From Candidatus Manganitrophaceae bacterium (GTDB lineage Bacteria; Nitrospirota; Nitrospiria; SBBL01; JAADHI01), in contig DUAG01000002.1 in the NCBI GenBank assembly GCA_012960925.1, positions 108,984-172,983 on the forward strand: a DNA stretch of 64,000 nt, given 5' to 3'. Both the position numbers and the translations under genes were made by a program. This document shows, piece after piece, positions 17,153 to 26,477 of this stretch. Numbering within the stretch: position 1 is the stretch's first letter; every line of letters begins with the position of its first letter. The notes below the pieces were generated by a model. That model searched no databases. It saw only the letters and a program-made list of their open reading frames with translations, and was not told the origin of the DNA.

Positions 17153-17611
17153 GTGGAAAATACACCAGAATACGAGAAACCTCCTGAGGAGGTTTTGAAA
17201 GAAAACCTGACTTCCCTTCAATACCGGGTGACGCAGGAGGATGGGACGGAGGGGGCGTTTAAGAATACCTATTGGGATAATAAACAAGAGGGTATTTATG
17301 TGGACGTCGTCTCTGGCGAAGCGCTTTTCAGCTCACGTGACAAGTTTGATTCTCAGACCGGATGGCCCAGTTTCATAAAAACCATCGCGCCCGAGGTCGT
17401 ACTCGAAAAGAAAGACGCCAGTCTCTTCATGACCCGGACCGAGGTGCGAAGCCGTAAGGCCGATTCCCATCTCGGGCACCTCTTTGATGACGGCCCGGAA
17501 CCGACCGGCCAGAGATACTGCATCAACTCGGCTTCATTGAGGTTTATCCCGAAAGAAGATCTCGTCAAAGAGGGATACGAAGAATATGTTTCCCTTTTTG
17601 AGTCGGCATAG
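17153..17611 (+). CDS. msrB: Peptide-methionine (R)-S-oxide reductase, zinc-free type
   Basis: MsrB reduces methionine-R-sulfoxide in oxidised proteins. GTG 17153 is preferred to the longer frame (17081) because AGGAGG lies 5-6 bases upstream and the extension has no family similarity. Of 152 aa, the catalytic Cys123 is in R-Y-C-I-N-S, with D-S-H-L-G-H-L-F and T-G-W-P-S-F also conserved. The two CxxC zinc pairs of many MsrBs are absent: the position before L-F is V-S-G-E-A. No second cysteine is available as a resolving residue, so regeneration may need an external thiol. Confidence 0.92.
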   Translation: MENTPEYEKPPEEVLKENLTSLQYRVTQEDGTEGAFKNTYWDNKQEGIYVDVVSGEALFSSRDKFDSQTGWPSFIKTIAPEVVLEKKDASLFMTRTEVRSRKADSHLGHLFDDGPEPTGQRYCINSASLRFIPKEDLVKEGYEEYVSLFESA

Positions 17612-17628
17612 GCCAATATCGTCCGATA

Positions 17629-17700
17629 TTAACTCCGCTTAACCAACTCAAACATTGCCCATATACCCAAAAGAAGGATTATAAAGTTCAGGGCGATCAT
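17629..17700 (-). CDS. Possible 23-aa membrane peptide
   Basis: ATG 17700 is preceded on the minus strand by GGGGGAG about 7 bases upstream. The frame encodes a single hydrophobic helix with a basic end (M-I-A-L-N-F-I-I-L-L-L-G-I-W-A-M-F-E-L, then VKRS). The composition suits a small transmembrane peptide. The frame is too short to be sure, and a hairpin at 17721-17739 contributes to the G-rich upstream sequence. Confidence 0.35.
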   Translation of the reverse strand: MIALNFIILLLGIWAMFELVKRS

Positions 17701-17849
17701 TCCAGCTCCCCCTCGCTTATCCCGCCCTGGAAGGGCGGGGAAGGCACTCACTAGTGCGTGGTCAGAATAGCTGTTAGGCAATTCTCGTTCGGATCTATAT
17801 GCTAGATCCTTACATGATAACGGTCGGAAGATCAAGCCGTGCTTGTCTC

Positions 17850-18021
17850 CCTAATTCCGAGATTGCGGAATTAGAAACCGCCGATTCGCCTGATAATACT
17901 GCGTTATCGGCCAACAGACTCCTCACCGTACGGGTAAGTACGCCTCGGTTGTCCTTATGGCCTCTGGCCTTGTCTTTCAGCCGACTTGGCGGTTTGTCTC
18001 AAGATCAATCGCTGATCTTGA
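17850..18021 (-). repeat. Hairpin element, family B, copy 1
   Basis: This is a three-hairpin element in minus orientation. Its ends are the hairpins CTAATTCCGAGATTGCGG (first stem) and CAAGATCAATCGCTGATCTTG. The middle has GAAACCGCC/GGCGGTTT arms, GGCCAGAGG, a GTAC-type inner hairpin and ATAACGCAGTAT. It is almost identical to the copy at 46.4 kb. Its end supplies the stop codon of lgt. Confidence 0.85.
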
Positions 18022-18802
18022 GTGTCTTTGCCTTGGTGCATTGGTGCCAGACCATGACCCCTCCCAAGATGAACATCGGGGCGCTGAGAATCTGACCCAT
18101 TGAAAAGGTGCCGAAGAGTAGACCTAGGTGGGCGTCAGGTTCTCTGGCGAATTCAACCAGGAAGCGGAACAGCCCGTAGAACAAGATCAGGGACCAGAAG
18201 ATTACGCCCTTCGCGACATTTCGCCCCGAAAGAAAAAAGAGAATTGCAAAGAGGGCGATCCCTTCTAGACCGGCCTGATAAAGCTGAGAGGGATGGCGAC
18301 AGGCCTCGCCCCCTTGAGGGAAAACCATACACCAGGGAACATCGGTGGCCCTTCCGAAGAGTTCGCCATTAATGAAGTTCCCCATTCTTCCCAGCCCGAG
18401 TCCAATCGGTCCGCTGACGACGGCGACATCGGCCACGTCGTAGAATGAAAATCGATGGGTCTTACAGAAGAGGAGGCCGGCGACCGTCACACCGATCATC
18501 CCGCCATGAAAGGACATTCCCCCTTCCCATACGGCCAGAATTTTTAAAGGATTGCTGATATAAAAAGCCGGGTGGTAAAAAAAGACATATCCTAAACGCC
18601 CGCCCAGGATGACCCCGGTGGCGATCCAGAGGATCAGGTCTGAGATTTCATCCTGAGTGATCTTTAATTTTTTTTTGATCGCGATGACTCGGATCATATA
18701 AATGGCGGTGATGAAGGAAAGCGCATACATCAGGCCGTACCACCGGAAGGCCAGCGGTCCGATGCGGACAAAAATCGGATCAATATTTGGATAGGGGATC
18801 AT
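18005..18802 (-). CDS. lgt: Prolipoprotein diacylglyceryl transferase
   Basis: Lgt transfers a diacylglycerol group to the lipobox cysteine of prolipoproteins in the inner membrane. Its clients here would include the TPR, ChaN-PDZ and Slp lipoproteins. The 265-aa protein has about seven hydrophobic segments. It shows S-F-H-G-G-M-I-G with the essential histidine, and the Lgt signature G-R-M-G-N-F-I-N-G-E-L-F-G-R. The start overlaps the upstream cupin gene by four bases (ATGA), so the two form an operon. The last few residues (K-I-S-D) and the stop are encoded by hairpin element B1, so the element may have replaced the original end. Confidence 0.94.
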   Translation of the reverse strand: MIPYPNIDPIFVRIGPLAFRWYGLMYALSFITAIYMIRVIAIKKKLKITQDEISDLILWIATGVILGGRLGYVFFYHPAFYISNPLKILAVWEGGMSFHGGMIGVTVAGLLFCKTHRFSFYDVADVAVVSGPIGLGLGRMGNFINGELFGRATDVPWCMVFPQGGEACRHPSQLYQAGLEGIALFAILFFLSGRNVAKGVIFWSLILFYGLFRFLVEFAREPDAHLGLLFGTFSMGQILSAPMFILGGVMVWHQCTKAKTLKISD

Positions 18803-19149
18803 GCGGTGTCTCTTCTCCCCTCAATGCAGACCACGCCCTTGGGACCGACGAGGGCGCTATGACGAAGGCCGGCGGGGACAATAAAGCGGTCACCGAAATG
18901 GAGTGTGAACTTTTTATTGAGATCGGGAAAGGAAAAGGTAATTTCTCCCTCAATGCAGAACAAGGTTTTTTGGGTTGTCTGAGTGTGCTCCGGATAGGTT
19001 TCAAAAGGCGTATTGGACCAGTGCTTCGGCGTGATCCCGCGACTTTCAAAAAAGGCGATTACTTCCGCCTCGGGGAGAGGGTGCTTATGTGGCCAGCGGA
19101 TCAGATCGATCCCCTCCGGGGTGGTTTCTTGATACGAAGGGTGGGACAT
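18799..19149 (-). CDS. Small cupin-domain protein
   Basis: This 116-aa single-cupin protein has a core from about residue 40: P-E-H-T-Q-T-T-Q-K-T-L-F-C-I-E-G-E-I and, later, F-G-D-R-F-I-V-P-A-G-L-R-H-S. These are the two cupin half-motifs, with potential metal-binding histidines. The substrate cannot be read. It is translationally coupled to lgt. A role in lipoprotein processing is not implied; the pairing may only be an operon convenience. Confidence 0.75.
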   Translation of the reverse strand: MSHPSYQETTPEGIDLIRWPHKHPLPEAEVIAFFESRGITPKHWSNTPFETYPEHTQTTQKTLFCIEGEITFSFPDLNKKFTLHFGDRFIVPAGLRHSALVGPKGVVCIEGRRDTA

Positions 19150-19171
19150 GTTGGATCTCCGGGGAAAGTAA

Positions 19172-19332
19172 GGGAAACTCTGATTAAGTCTGGGATGAAT
19201 TTTTCATTGAGATAAAATGTTTCGATTCAAGACGCAAATCACAGAGAATAGCCTGCTATTTTTCAAGATCTGCAATGCGGAAGCGGGACATTTTTGCCCT
19301 GAAAAAAAATCCATGACTTGATCAGCGCTTCC
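19172..19332 (+). repeat. Hairpin element, family C, copy 3
   Basis: The ends GGAAACTCTGATTAAGTC and GACTTGATCAGCGCTTCC are imperfect complements. The interior has an AATAGC/GCTATT hairpin next to ACAGAG, then GCAATGCGGAAG and TTTTTGCCCTG. The same order occurs in the copies at 26.3 and 42.0 kb. Most of the gap between the cupin and ChaN-PDZ genes is this element; nothing else is visible there. Confidence 0.75.
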
Positions 19333-19445
19333 TTGGATCATACAATAATAGAATGGAGTGCCTGTTTTCAAGTCAATTATGGGCACCTAACATCGAGAGA
19401 TTCTCCAATTGACACTTTACTCAGAATATCTGTAGAATAACCACT

Positions 19446-20699
19446 ATGTCTAAAGCATATCGAGATCTCGCTACGGGATTGATTCTCCTCACCTTCTTTT
19501 TTGCCGCTTCGTGTGCGAAGCCGGGTCTTACGGTACCCCCTCCGCATTCAGAGGTGGTGGAAAATAAATCCTTGTCTCCTGAATCACCTTATCAAAATAT
19601 TGAACAGATCGAGGAGGGAAAGATTATCCATGTTCCGACCGGCCTCGAGGTCTCTGAAGATCGCCTGATCGATCTCCTGACGATGGCCCGGATTGCCTAT
19701 GTCGGCGAGGTCCATGACAGCCTGGAGGACCATCGCGTTCAATTGACGATTCTCAAGGAGCTTTGGGAGCGGTTCCCGGACAAGGTTGCTGTCGGCATGG
19801 AGATGTTCCGGCGGCCCGCGCAGCCAAAGTTGGACCAATGGGTTTCCGGGAGATTGTCGGACAAAGATTTCCTTAAAATATGGTATGAGAACTGGGGGGT
19901 GAACGAGGATTATTACAAGGAAATTCTTGCCTTTATCCAGGATAAAAACATCCCCTTGATTGCCCTGAATGCCTCCCAGGAGATGGAGGTCAGGGTTGGG
20001 ATGAAAGGAATCGGCGGGCTTTCCGAGAAGAACCAAGAGGCGCTTCCCCAGATTGATCGCGATGATCCCTATCACCGTCAGGCGCTCGAAGCCATCTTCA
20101 AGGGGCATGGAACAGGAACGAAGGGATTTGATATATTCTATGACACGATGCTTCTTTGGGATGAGACGATGGCCGAGAGTATTGTGAACTATCTGACCTC
20201 GCCGGAAGGGAGCGATAAGCGGATGGTTGTCTTCGCCGGAGGCTTCCATGTCGGTTATGGTTTTGGAATCCCTCGCCGGGTCTTCCGCCGCCTGCCTGAT
20301 CCCTACAAGATTATCATCCCGTATGCGAAGGATTTCCCCGAAGAAAAACAGATGTTGAATGTTAAGGCCCCTGATCTTCCCCTGGCCCTTGCAGATTTTA
20401 TCTGGGGCGTGGCTTACCGTGAGCTTGAAAGTAAAAAAGTCCGTTTGGGGATCTTTATCGAGCCGTTTCAAGCAGGAATTCGTGTGACAGATGTCTTGCC
20501 CAAGTCCTCTGCTGATGTGGCTGGAATCCAGACCGGAGATATCATTGTCTCTTTTGATGGTCAGATTATTGATGAGCCCTTTGACCTGACCTATGCTGTC
20601 GGGCAGAAGTCTGCCGGAGACCGGGTGAAGCTAGAAATCATTCGGAATGGAGAGTCGATTGAGACAGAGGCGGTCCTGAAGTCCTCAAGCCATCCATAA
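19446..20699 (+). CDS. ChaN-like haem-binding lipoprotein with C-terminal PDZ domain
   Basis: This 417-aa lipoprotein has a signal peptide with lipobox A-A-S-C (Cys23). The ChaN domain (about residues 65-320) includes A-Y-V-G-E-V-H-D-S-L-E-D-H, then V-G-M-E-M-F-R-R and V-V-F-A-G-G-F-H-V-G-Y-G, matching the haem-binding domain of ChaN iron-regulated lipoproteins. A PDZ domain follows (about 330-415, with S-S-A-D-V-A-G-I-Q-T-G-D-I-I-V-S-F-D-G). The fusion suggests a periplasmic or outer-membrane-associated protein that binds haem or a cofactor and also a peptide end. It is transcribed alone and ends at hairpin element A3. Confidence 0.85.
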   Translation: MSKAYRDLATGLILLTFFFAASCAKPGLTVPPPHSEVVENKSLSPESPYQNIEQIEEGKIIHVPTGLEVSEDRLIDLLTMARIAYVGEVHDSLEDHRVQLTILKELWERFPDKVAVGMEMFRRPAQPKLDQWVSGRLSDKDFLKIWYENWGVNEDYYKEILAFIQDKNIPLIALNASQEMEVRVGMKGIGGLSEKNQEALPQIDRDDPYHRQALEAIFKGHGTGTKGFDIFYDTMLLWDETMAESIVNYLTSPEGSDKRMVVFAGGFHVGYGFGIPRRVFRRLPDPYKIIIPYAKDFPEEKQMLNVKAPDLPLALADFIWGVAYRELESKKVRLGIFIEPFQAGIRVTDVLPKSSADVAGIQTGDIIVSFDGQIIDEPFDLTYAVGQKSAGDRVKLEIIRNGESIETEAVLKSSSHP

Positions 20700-20838
20700 C
20701 GTAACAACCCAGAACGCCCCTCTAAGCCCACATGCCGGCGTTGCTGCGGTGCTTCCTCACGTATAAACCATACGCTCCGGGTTCTGCGCTCCTCGCGCCT
20801 TGCCCTGAAGGCTTATAGGAGCATTCTGAATCGTTACG
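20700..20838 (-). repeat. Hairpin element, family A, copy 3
   Basis: The element begins with CGTAAC one base after the upstream stop codon and ends with GTTACG (20833-20838). The long outer arms are imperfectly complementary over about 28 bases. In minus orientation the core reads AGGGCAAGGCGCGAGGAGCG, then an inner hairpin CGTAT/ATACG (20760-20774) and AGCAACGCCG. The core matches copies A1 and A2. The remaining 20839-20980 shows nothing recognisable beyond a weak ribosome site. Confidence 0.85.
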
Positions 20839-20980
20839 ACCATATGATCTTCCCTTCAATCCCTCTGAAAAAGACTTTAAAGCATTACGCTTTGATTTCC
20901 ACTCACTTAGCTAGAGGGATATTTCCCAGAAGTACTAAGCTATTGAATCTGAATGTGTTTAGCCAAGAAAGGTCCACAGA

Positions 20981-21550
20981 TTGAATTCCCATCAATCGCA
21001 AACCCCCGCTCCTCTTTTGATCAGTCACCTTCCTCGTCTTCCGAAAGGGAAAGCGCTCGATATTGCGTCAGGTTATGGCCGAAATGCTTTTTATCTGGCG
21101 GAGCAGGGCTACGAAGTGGAGGGGATGGACGTTAATGAGGAGGCGGTACATTTCTGTAATGCTGAGGCGACGAGAAGGAAACTCTCTTTTGTCGCAAGCC
21201 GGCGTGACCTCGAAAAAGGACTCTTTGTTAAAGAAGCGGACTATTCCTTGATTGCCTGTTTTTACTATCTCGATCGAAAGATTATCCCAGAGATAATGTC
21301 CGCCTTACGGGTCGGGGGGATGGTTGTTTATGAGACCTTCCTGATCGATCAACATGAGCGATTTGGAAAGCCATCTCGGAAGGCCTTTTGCTGGGGGCAC
21401 AATGAACTCCTCCAGAGCTTCGTCAAGTTTCGCATTCTCTATTACCATGAAGGGAGGATCTTCCCTTCTACAGATTCGCTGAATTCGCTCCATGAAACGA
21501 GCAAAGAAGGACGGTGGGTGGCACAGTTGGTTGCAGAGAAAGTCAGTTAA
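20981..21550 (+). CDS. Class I SAM-dependent methyltransferase
   Basis: This 189-aa methyltransferase has SAM motif I A-L-D-I-A-S-G-Y-G-R-N-A-F-Y-L-A (residues about 25-40), the acidic end of strand two in V-E-G-M-D-V-N, and L-R-V-G-G-M-V-V-Y-E-T-F as post-motif. It resembles small TehB-like methyltransferases. The substrate is unknown. The start is TTG 20981 with AGAAAGG about 9 bases upstream. It is convergent with slp. Confidence 0.8.
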   Translation: MNSHQSQTPAPLLISHLPRLPKGKALDIASGYGRNAFYLAEQGYEVEGMDVNEEAVHFCNAEATRRKLSFVASRRDLEKGLFVKEADYSLIACFYYLDRKIIPEIMSALRVGGMVVYETFLIDQHERFGKPSRKAFCWGHNELLQSFVKFRILYYHEGRIFPSTDSLNSLHETSKEGRWVAQLVAEKVS

Positions 21551-21579
21551 GGCAGAGATAGAGGTTTAGACTGTAGACC

Positions 21580-22062
21580 CTAACCATTTCCGAAGAAAGC
21601 GCCGAAAGAGGGGAATCGATCCTGCCGTAATTTGTCCCAGACGTAGGCCTCTTCATATGCAAAGAGGGGGTAGTTTTTTCCTTCCAGGGTTCTTGTCCCG
21701 ATGACCCGACCGGCGAGCGTCAATACCTTTCCTCTCTTAATGAGGATGGGGTCGAGGCGTTCTGGAAAAAGAACAAAAAATATTTCTCCGGGATCAAAAC
21801 CCAAGGCCAGGTGGCCTCCTTTGTAGAGGGGAATTTCGACAAACTCGATTTCCGTCTTTTCCTCCTGATAACGAAGTTTTCGTATTTCTCCACCGAGGAT
21901 GATGATTTTTCCCGTGTGCTTGTCCGGATTTTTAAAAACTTCCTCGAAAAGGGTTTTTTCATCCGCGGTAGATTGGATCTGTTCCGAAAGGATGGCCTGA
22001 CAGGCCGTTGTGGAAATGAGGAAGAGAATACCGACAAGGCGCATGGATTTTCCTAAACTCAT
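21580..22062 (-). CDS. Slp family outer-membrane lipoprotein
   Basis: This 160-aa protein has a lipoprotein signal (S-L-G-K-S-M-R-L-V-G-I-L-F-L-I, lipobox T-T-A-C). The mature part resembles Slp: F-K-N-P-D-K-H-T-G-K-I-I-I-L-G-G-E-I and later L-T-L-A-G-R-V-I-G-T-R-T-L-E-G-K-N-Y-P. Start 22062 is preferred over the longer frame to 22134 because AGAGGA lies about 8 bases upstream and the signal then begins cleanly. Slp proteins are starvation- or stress-associated outer-membrane lipoproteins in enterobacteria; the role here is unknown. Confidence 0.85.
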   Translation of the reverse strand: MSLGKSMRLVGILFLISTTACQAILSEQIQSTADEKTLFEEVFKNPDKHTGKIIILGGEIRKLRYQEEKTEIEFVEIPLYKGGHLALGFDPGEIFFVLFPERLDPILIKRGKVLTLAGRVIGTRTLEGKNYPLFAYEEAYVWDKLRQDRFPSFGAFFGNG

Positions 22063-22128
22063 TGGGTATCCTCTTACGGTAGATCGACTTTTATAGTATG
22101 CCATGACAAACAAAAAAGTCAAGATGAA

Positions 22129-22167
22129 ACCCAAGATCCGTGATTAGATCTTGGGTCAGACCGTCAA
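22129..22167 (+). terminator. Hairpin after acs, a partial family B end (copy 6)
   Basis: ACCCAAGATC and GATCTTGGGT form a perfect 10-bp stem with an 8-base loop (22129-22156), followed by a fragment (AGACCGTCAAG) that matches the start of element B4. It lies between the end of acs and the start of slp on the minus strand and could terminate acs transcription. There is no strong T-tract. Confidence 0.55.
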
Positions 22168-22189
22168 GCCCTGGGTCTTCTTGTTTCCC

Positions 22190-24145
22190 TTACTCGTCTT
22201 CCTGCCGGAGTGTTGCCAGGACCGTATAATCCTCCAGGGTGCTGGTGTCGCCGAGGGTTTCATTCCCAGCCGCAATATCACGAAGGAGCCTCCGCATGAT
22301 CTTTCCGCTTCGTGTTTTGGGAAGATTTTCTGTGAAGCGAATGTCCTCCGGGCGGGCAATGGCGCCGATTTCTTTGGTCACATGGGTCTTCAAGTCTTTT
22401 TTGAGTTTTTCAGTCGGTTTGTGCTTTCCCTCCAGGGTAACAAAGGCCGAGATGGCTGTACCTTTGATCGGGTCCGGTCGTCCGACCACGGCGGCTTCTG
22501 CGACGGCCGGATGAGAGACGAGGGCAGACTCCACCTCCATTGTCCCGAGACGATGGCCCGCAACATTGATGACATCGTCTACGCGGCCCATGATCCAGAA
22601 ATAGCCGTCTTTATCTCGACGGGCCCCGTCGCCGGTAAAGTAAACACCTGGGATGTCAGACCAGTATTGACTTTTGAAGCGTTCAGGATCTCTCCAGATG
22701 GTTCTGAGCATTGACGGCCAGGGACGTTTGATGACGAGATAGCCCCCTACGTTTGAATTCACGTGTGCGCCCTTCCGGTTAACGACGTCTACAGATATTC
22801 CCGGAAAGGGCCGGGTCGCGGAACCCGGTTTGGTCGGGATGGCGCCGGGAAGGGGGCTGATCATGATGCTGCCGGTTTCGGTCTGCCACCAGGTATCCAC
22901 AATCGGGCATTTCTTATTTCCGATAATTGTGTGATACCACATCCAGGCTTCCGGATTGATCGGTTCTCCCACCGTTCCCAGGAGACGGAGGCTGGACAGG
23001 TCATGCCGTTTCGGCCACTCCTTCCCCAATTTAACCAGGGCCCGTATTGCGGTCGGCGCCGTATAGAAAACATTCACCTTGTATTTGTTGACGATTTTCC
23101 AGAGCCGGTCCGGTTCAGGATAGGTGGGTACCCCCTCGTACATCACCGAGGTCACGCCGTTTGAGAGGATTCCGTAGATGATGTAGGAATGGCCGGTGAC
23201 CCAGCCGATGTCGGCAGTACACCAAAAAGTATCGGTGTCTTTGAGGTCGAAGATCCACCGCGCCGTGACGGTTGTTCCGAGAAGATATCCTCCAGTAGTA
23301 TGAACAACCCCCTTTGGCTTTCCCGTGGTCCCGCTGGTATAGAGGATAAAGAGCGGATGTTCGGAGTCGAGCGGCACGGCCTTACAGCGGTCTGAGGCCT
23401 CTTCCATTAAGTCATGCCACCAAAAATCCCTTCCGCGACGCATCTTGACCGGCGTATTTGTTCGCCGTACGACAATCATTTTTTGGACACTGGGCGATCC
23501 TTCGAGCGCCTCATCGACCTTCTCTTTTAAGGTGATGACTCCCCCTTTTCGATATCCCCCATCCGCCGTGACGACCAGTTTGGCTTCTGCGTCATTGATC
23601 CGGTCTCGCAGCGCGGCCGATGAAAACCCTCCGAAGATGATCGAATGGGTTGCCCCGATTCGAGCGCAGGCGAGCATGGCAATCGCCAACTCCGGAATCA
23701 TCGGCATGTAAATAGCGACCCGGTCTCCCTTGACAACCCCTTCCTGTTTCATGACATTGGCAAACTTGCAGACCTCTCGATGGAGGTCCTGATAGGTCAG
23801 GGTTCGGGAATCGCCAGGTTCCCCTTCCCAAATAATAGCAGCCTTATTTTTTCTCCAGCCTTCGAGATGCCGGTCAAGACAATTGTATGCGACGTTAATC
23901 TTTCCGCCGACGAACCATTTCGCAAAGGGCGGTTTCCACTGCAAGACCTTTTTCCAGGGTTTGAACCAGTGCAGCTCCTTCGCCAGCTCTCCCCAGAAGG
24001 TTTCAGGATCTTTATCCGCCTTTCTATAAAGACGTTCATATTCCCGAAGGCTCTTGATATGGGCCTGTCGACTGAATTCTTTATTCGGTTTGAAGAGTCG
24101 GTGCTCTTTTAATACGGATATGATCTCATTTTCTCCACCAGCCAT
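22190..24145 (-). CDS. acs: Acetyl-CoA synthetase
   Basis: Acs makes acetyl-CoA from acetate, ATP and CoA through acetyl-AMP. The 651-aa length is normal. Key motifs are the AMP-binding loop [18 protein letters not shown] for the acetate pocket, [14 protein letters not shown], and the C-terminal [11 protein letters not shown] with the catalytic, acetylatable lysine. An SDR gene lies upstream in the same direction after an 86-base gap, so it is probably a separate unit. Confidence 0.96.
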   Translation of the reverse strand: MAGGENEIISVLKEHRLFKPNKEFSRQAHIKSLREYERLYRKADKDPETFWGELAKELHWFKPWKKVLQWKPPFAKWFVGGKINVAYNCLDRHLEGWRKNKAAIIWEGEPGDSRTLTYQDLHREVCKFANVMKQEGVVKGDRVAIYMPMIPELAIAMLACARIGATHSIIFGGFSSAALRDRINDAEAKLVVTADGGYRKGGVITLKEKVDEALEGSPSVQKMIVVRRTNTPVKMRRGRDFWWHDLMEEASDRCKAVPLDSEHPLFILYTSGTTGKPKGVVHTTGGYLLGTTVTARWIFDLKDTDTFWCTADIGWVTGHSYIIYGILSNGVTSVMYEGVPTYPEPDRLWKIVNKYKVNVFYTAPTAIRALVKLGKEWPKRHDLSSLRLLGTVGEPINPEAWMWYHTIIGNKKCPIVDTWWQTETGSIMISPLPGAIPTKPGSATRPFPGISVDVVNRKGAHVNSNVGGYLVIKRPWPSMLRTIWRDPERFKSQYWSDIPGVYFTGDGARRDKDGYFWIMGRVDDVINVAGHRLGTMEVESALVSHPAVAEAAVVGRPDPIKGTAISAFVTLEGKHKPTEKLKKDLKTHVTKEIGAIARPEDIRFTENLPKTRSGKIMRRLLRDIAAGNETLGDTSTLEDYTVLATLRQEDE

Positions 24146-24231
24146 TTCTAGGTCCCTTTCTGCGTAGGATATTTTTGATTTTAGAGAAAGCGATACAATA
24201 CTTATTAATACTTGGGATAATTTATCTGGCC

Positions 24232-24948
24232 TTAATCCCCGACGGATCCCTTACGGTTCACGACAATTTCTTTGATGATGGTCAGCGGGGAAAGGTGTAG
24301 GAGTCCGACGACGAGCTTTCCGATATCTTCCGGGGGAATCATTTCTTCTTGAGGAACAGAGACGTCCCGGACCATCGGGGTGGCGACATAGCCGGGGCAG
24401 ATTGCTGTTGCCCGAATTTGATGGTGAACCGCTTCTTCCAGAAGACTCTCTGTCAAGCCGATCATGCCGAACTTGGAGGCACAATAGGCCGATGCCCCGC
24501 TGAAACCTGACTTTCCCGCGATAGAGGCGATATTGACGATGTATCCCGAACGCTGCTGTTTCATAATCGGCAGAACCGCCTTGGTGCAAAGAAAAGCCCC
24601 TTTTAGATTAATGTTCTGTGTTTCATCCCAGTCTTCTTCAGACAAAGTCTCGATTGGATTGAACTTCGCGATCCCGGCATTGTTGACCAGGAGGTCAATC
24701 CGTCCAAAAGCATCCATGGTCTGATTTACAAAGTCTGCGACCTGGTCTGCCTTTGAGACATCGGCAGGAATGGCAATGACTTTCCCTCCTTCTTTCTCAA
24801 GGGATTTTCGGGCGTAGGTGAGTTTTTGTTTGTCGCGGGCTGCGATGGCGATGGCCATTCCTTCCGCGAGCAGCGCTGAGGCAATGGCGAGGCCAATCCC
24901 GCTGCTCCCGCCTGTAATCAAGGCGGTTTGGTCCTGAAGGTGAGACAA
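24232..24948 (-). CDS. Short-chain dehydrogenase/reductase
   Basis: This 238-aa classical SDR has the cofactor motif T-G-G-S-S-G-I-G (residues about 12-19), the N-N-A-G motif near 90, a catalytic serine in N-I-A-S-I-A-G and the Y-x-x-x-K pair in A-Y-C-A-S-K. An R after A-A in I-A-I-A-A-R-D suggests NADP(H) preference. FabG-like ketoacyl reductase or another ketone reductase activity is possible; the substrate is unknown. Confidence 0.85.
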   Translation of the reverse strand: MSHLQDQTALITGGSSGIGLAIASALLAEGMAIAIAARDKQKLTYARKSLEKEGGKVIAIPADVSKADQVADFVNQTMDAFGRIDLLVNNAGIAKFNPIETLSEEDWDETQNINLKGAFLCTKAVLPIMKQQRSGYIVNIASIAGKSGFSGASAYCASKFGMIGLTESLLEEAVHHQIRATAICPGYVATPMVRDVSVPQEEMIPPEDIGKLVVGLLHLSPLTIIKEIVVNRKGSVGD

Positions 24949-25081
24949 GGTACAACCTCACAAATAAACGCAGTCTTTATGAGGCCAGATTGTAACAATT
25001 TAATCTTTGGAAAGCGAGGGCGACTTGAAGCCCTATGGCGAGCTTAGTCCACAATCTTTCGTAAAGGGCTTCTTCAAAAAG

Positions 25082-25109
25082 TTGACAGCCGTTTTATGAA
25101 CATGATAAT
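25082..25109 (+). promoter_or_regulatory. Predicted promoter of tRNA-Lys
   Basis: TTGACA (25082-25087) and GATAAT (25104-25109) are separated by 16 bases and lie about 27 bases ahead of the mature tRNA 5' end. This is close to the sigma-70 consensus, as expected for a stable RNA gene. Confidence 0.75.
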
Positions 25110-25135
25110 AAAGGAGCGTTTTTTATCATGTTGTA

Positions 25136-25211
25136 GAGTCGCTAGCTCAGTTGGTAGAGCATCGCCCTTTTAAGGCGGGTGTCCCCGGTTCGATCCCGGG
25201 GCGGCTCACCA
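25136..25211 (+). tRNA. tRNA-Lys (anticodon TTT)
   Basis: A full cloverleaf of 76 bases is present. The acceptor stem GAGTCGC pairs with GCGGCTC (one G-U), the D arm contains AGCTCAGTTGGTAGAGC, the anticodon loop CTTTTAA carries TTT, and the T arm contains GGTTCGATCC. The 3' CCA is encoded. No integrase or direct repeat is seen nearby. The 269 bases between this tRNA and the next gene hold nothing I can support. Confidence 0.97.
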
Positions 25212-25480
25212 ACATTATTAAAGAGTTATGGTGTTTTTGTGCGACCTTTATTTCTACACTCTTCCAATCTCTGTACAAACCTCATCATTTTGCTTATCCA
25301 CAGACCCATTTAACTGGTCCTCGAAAGCCCTCGTATAGATCGTTGTGGTTGTCAAAGAGGCGTGTCGGATAGGGGGGAATTCATCTGAGATGGTTATTCA
25401 TACTAGGCAGGTCTTTAAAATTGTGACCACTCAGGGTATTATCCTGGTGGAACATATCCAAAGAAATAGCAGAGAATAAG

Positions 25481-26281
25481 ATGATTACACTCGCCAATCC
25501 AGACCTTCCTGTTAATCCTAAAGGAGGAAAAACCCTCATTGTGGATGCAGGTAATTCGGCCTTCTATCCTCTGCCAAGTGCGGCCTTCGAAGATGCGAAA
25601 CCGGACGATCAGGTCTATGTACGCCCCGGAGTCTACGAGGACCAGCTCTTTATCGTGGATAGCCCGATACAGTTGGTGGGCGCGGGGAAAGATCAGGTGG
25701 AGATTTTTTATCGTCGTGGTGCGCCCCTTTATCTACAAAAGGTTCCAGAGGGACTGATCAGCGGGATCACTTTCCGCTATGTCGGAAGCGATCAACATTC
25801 GGCGATGAACCTCCTCAACAGCACCTGCACCATCACAGCCTGCCGTATAAAGGAGGGTATCCAATCGGGGATCGTGATATACGGGCCAGAGTCCCGGGCC
25901 ACTTTAGCCGACAATGAGGTCTGCAGTAATCGGGAATCGGGCATCTTCATTTTTGGGGGCGCACACCCTTATATTCGGCAGAATTTCTGTTACGACAACC
26001 ACCACTTTGGCATCGCTATACGAGATGCCGAAACTTGTCCCGATCTTGTCCGAAACAACTGCCGTAATAACATGCTTAGCGGAATCCTGATGTTTCATTA
26101 TGCAGAGGCCTTGGTGCTTGAAAATCACTTCCACGACAATCATGAGTGGTGCATGGTGATCACACCCGACAGCAAACCTTCTCCCGAAAGGGATGCCCTT
26201 GCAACAGCAAATAGGCTGAGTGAGAATCCCCGGGGGGGCTTGTGTGAAACCAATGATCCCCTTAGGGGAATAGGGCGATAG
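25481..26281 (+). CDS. Right-handed beta-helix repeat protein
   Basis: This 266-aa protein has parallel beta-helix (NosD/pectate-lyase-like) repeats. Typical rungs are visible: N-E-V-C-S-N-R-E-S-G-I-F-I-F-G-G-A, then N-F-C-Y-D-N-H-H-F-G-I-A-I, N-N-C-R-N-N-M-L-S-G-I-L-M and N-H-F-H-D-N-H-E-W. The N-terminal part (V-D-A-G-N-S and V-R-P-G-V-Y-E-D-Q) fits the start of such a helix. No signal peptide is evident, so it may be cytoplasmic. It is flanked by tRNA-Lys and a family C element, so it looks isolated. The start lacks a strong ribosome site. Confidence 0.75.
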   Translation: MITLANPDLPVNPKGGKTLIVDAGNSAFYPLPSAAFEDAKPDDQVYVRPGVYEDQLFIVDSPIQLVGAGKDQVEIFYRRGAPLYLQKVPEGLISGITFRYVGSDQHSAMNLLNSTCTITACRIKEGIQSGIVIYGPESRATLADNEVCSNRESGIFIFGGAHPYIRQNFCYDNHHFGIAIRDAETCPDLVRNNCRNNMLSGILMFHYAEALVLENHFHDNHEWCMVITPDSKPSPERDALATANRLSENPRGGLCETNDPLRGIGR

Positions 26282-26310
26282 GGATCGTTGCAAGAGCGGA
26301 TAAGGGAGTT

Positions 26311-26470
26311 AAGGAAGCTCCGAATAAGTCATGAACAGTTTCAGGGCAAAAATACCGCCCTTCTGCGTTGAAAATCTTGAAAATGGCGGGCTATTCTCTG
26401 CGATTTTCGCCTTAAATCGAAACATTTTCTCTGCTTAAAAACTCAACCCAGACTTATTCAGAGCTTCCTT
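26311..26470 (-). repeat. Hairpin element, family C, copy 1
   Basis: The terminal arms AAGGAAGCTCCGAATAAGTC and GACTTATTCAGAGCTTCCTT are complementary over 20 bases with two mismatches. In minus orientation the interior reads AAGGCGAAAATCGCAGAG, AATAGC near GCCATT, then CAACGCAGAAGG and ATTTTTGCCCTG. It lies between two convergent genes and fills the gap. Confidence 0.85.
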
Positions 26471-26477
26471 AAGAGCC

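Noticed and set aside
19584..20471. A 295-aa minus-strand frame opposite the ChaN-PDZ gene
   Set aside because: It is fully inside a gene with clear lipobox, ChaN and PDZ motifs on the plus strand, and its translation matches no family.
25136..25480. A genomic island or attachment site at tRNA-Lys
   Set aside because: No integrase, direct repeat of the tRNA 3' end or foreign composition is visible within the window.
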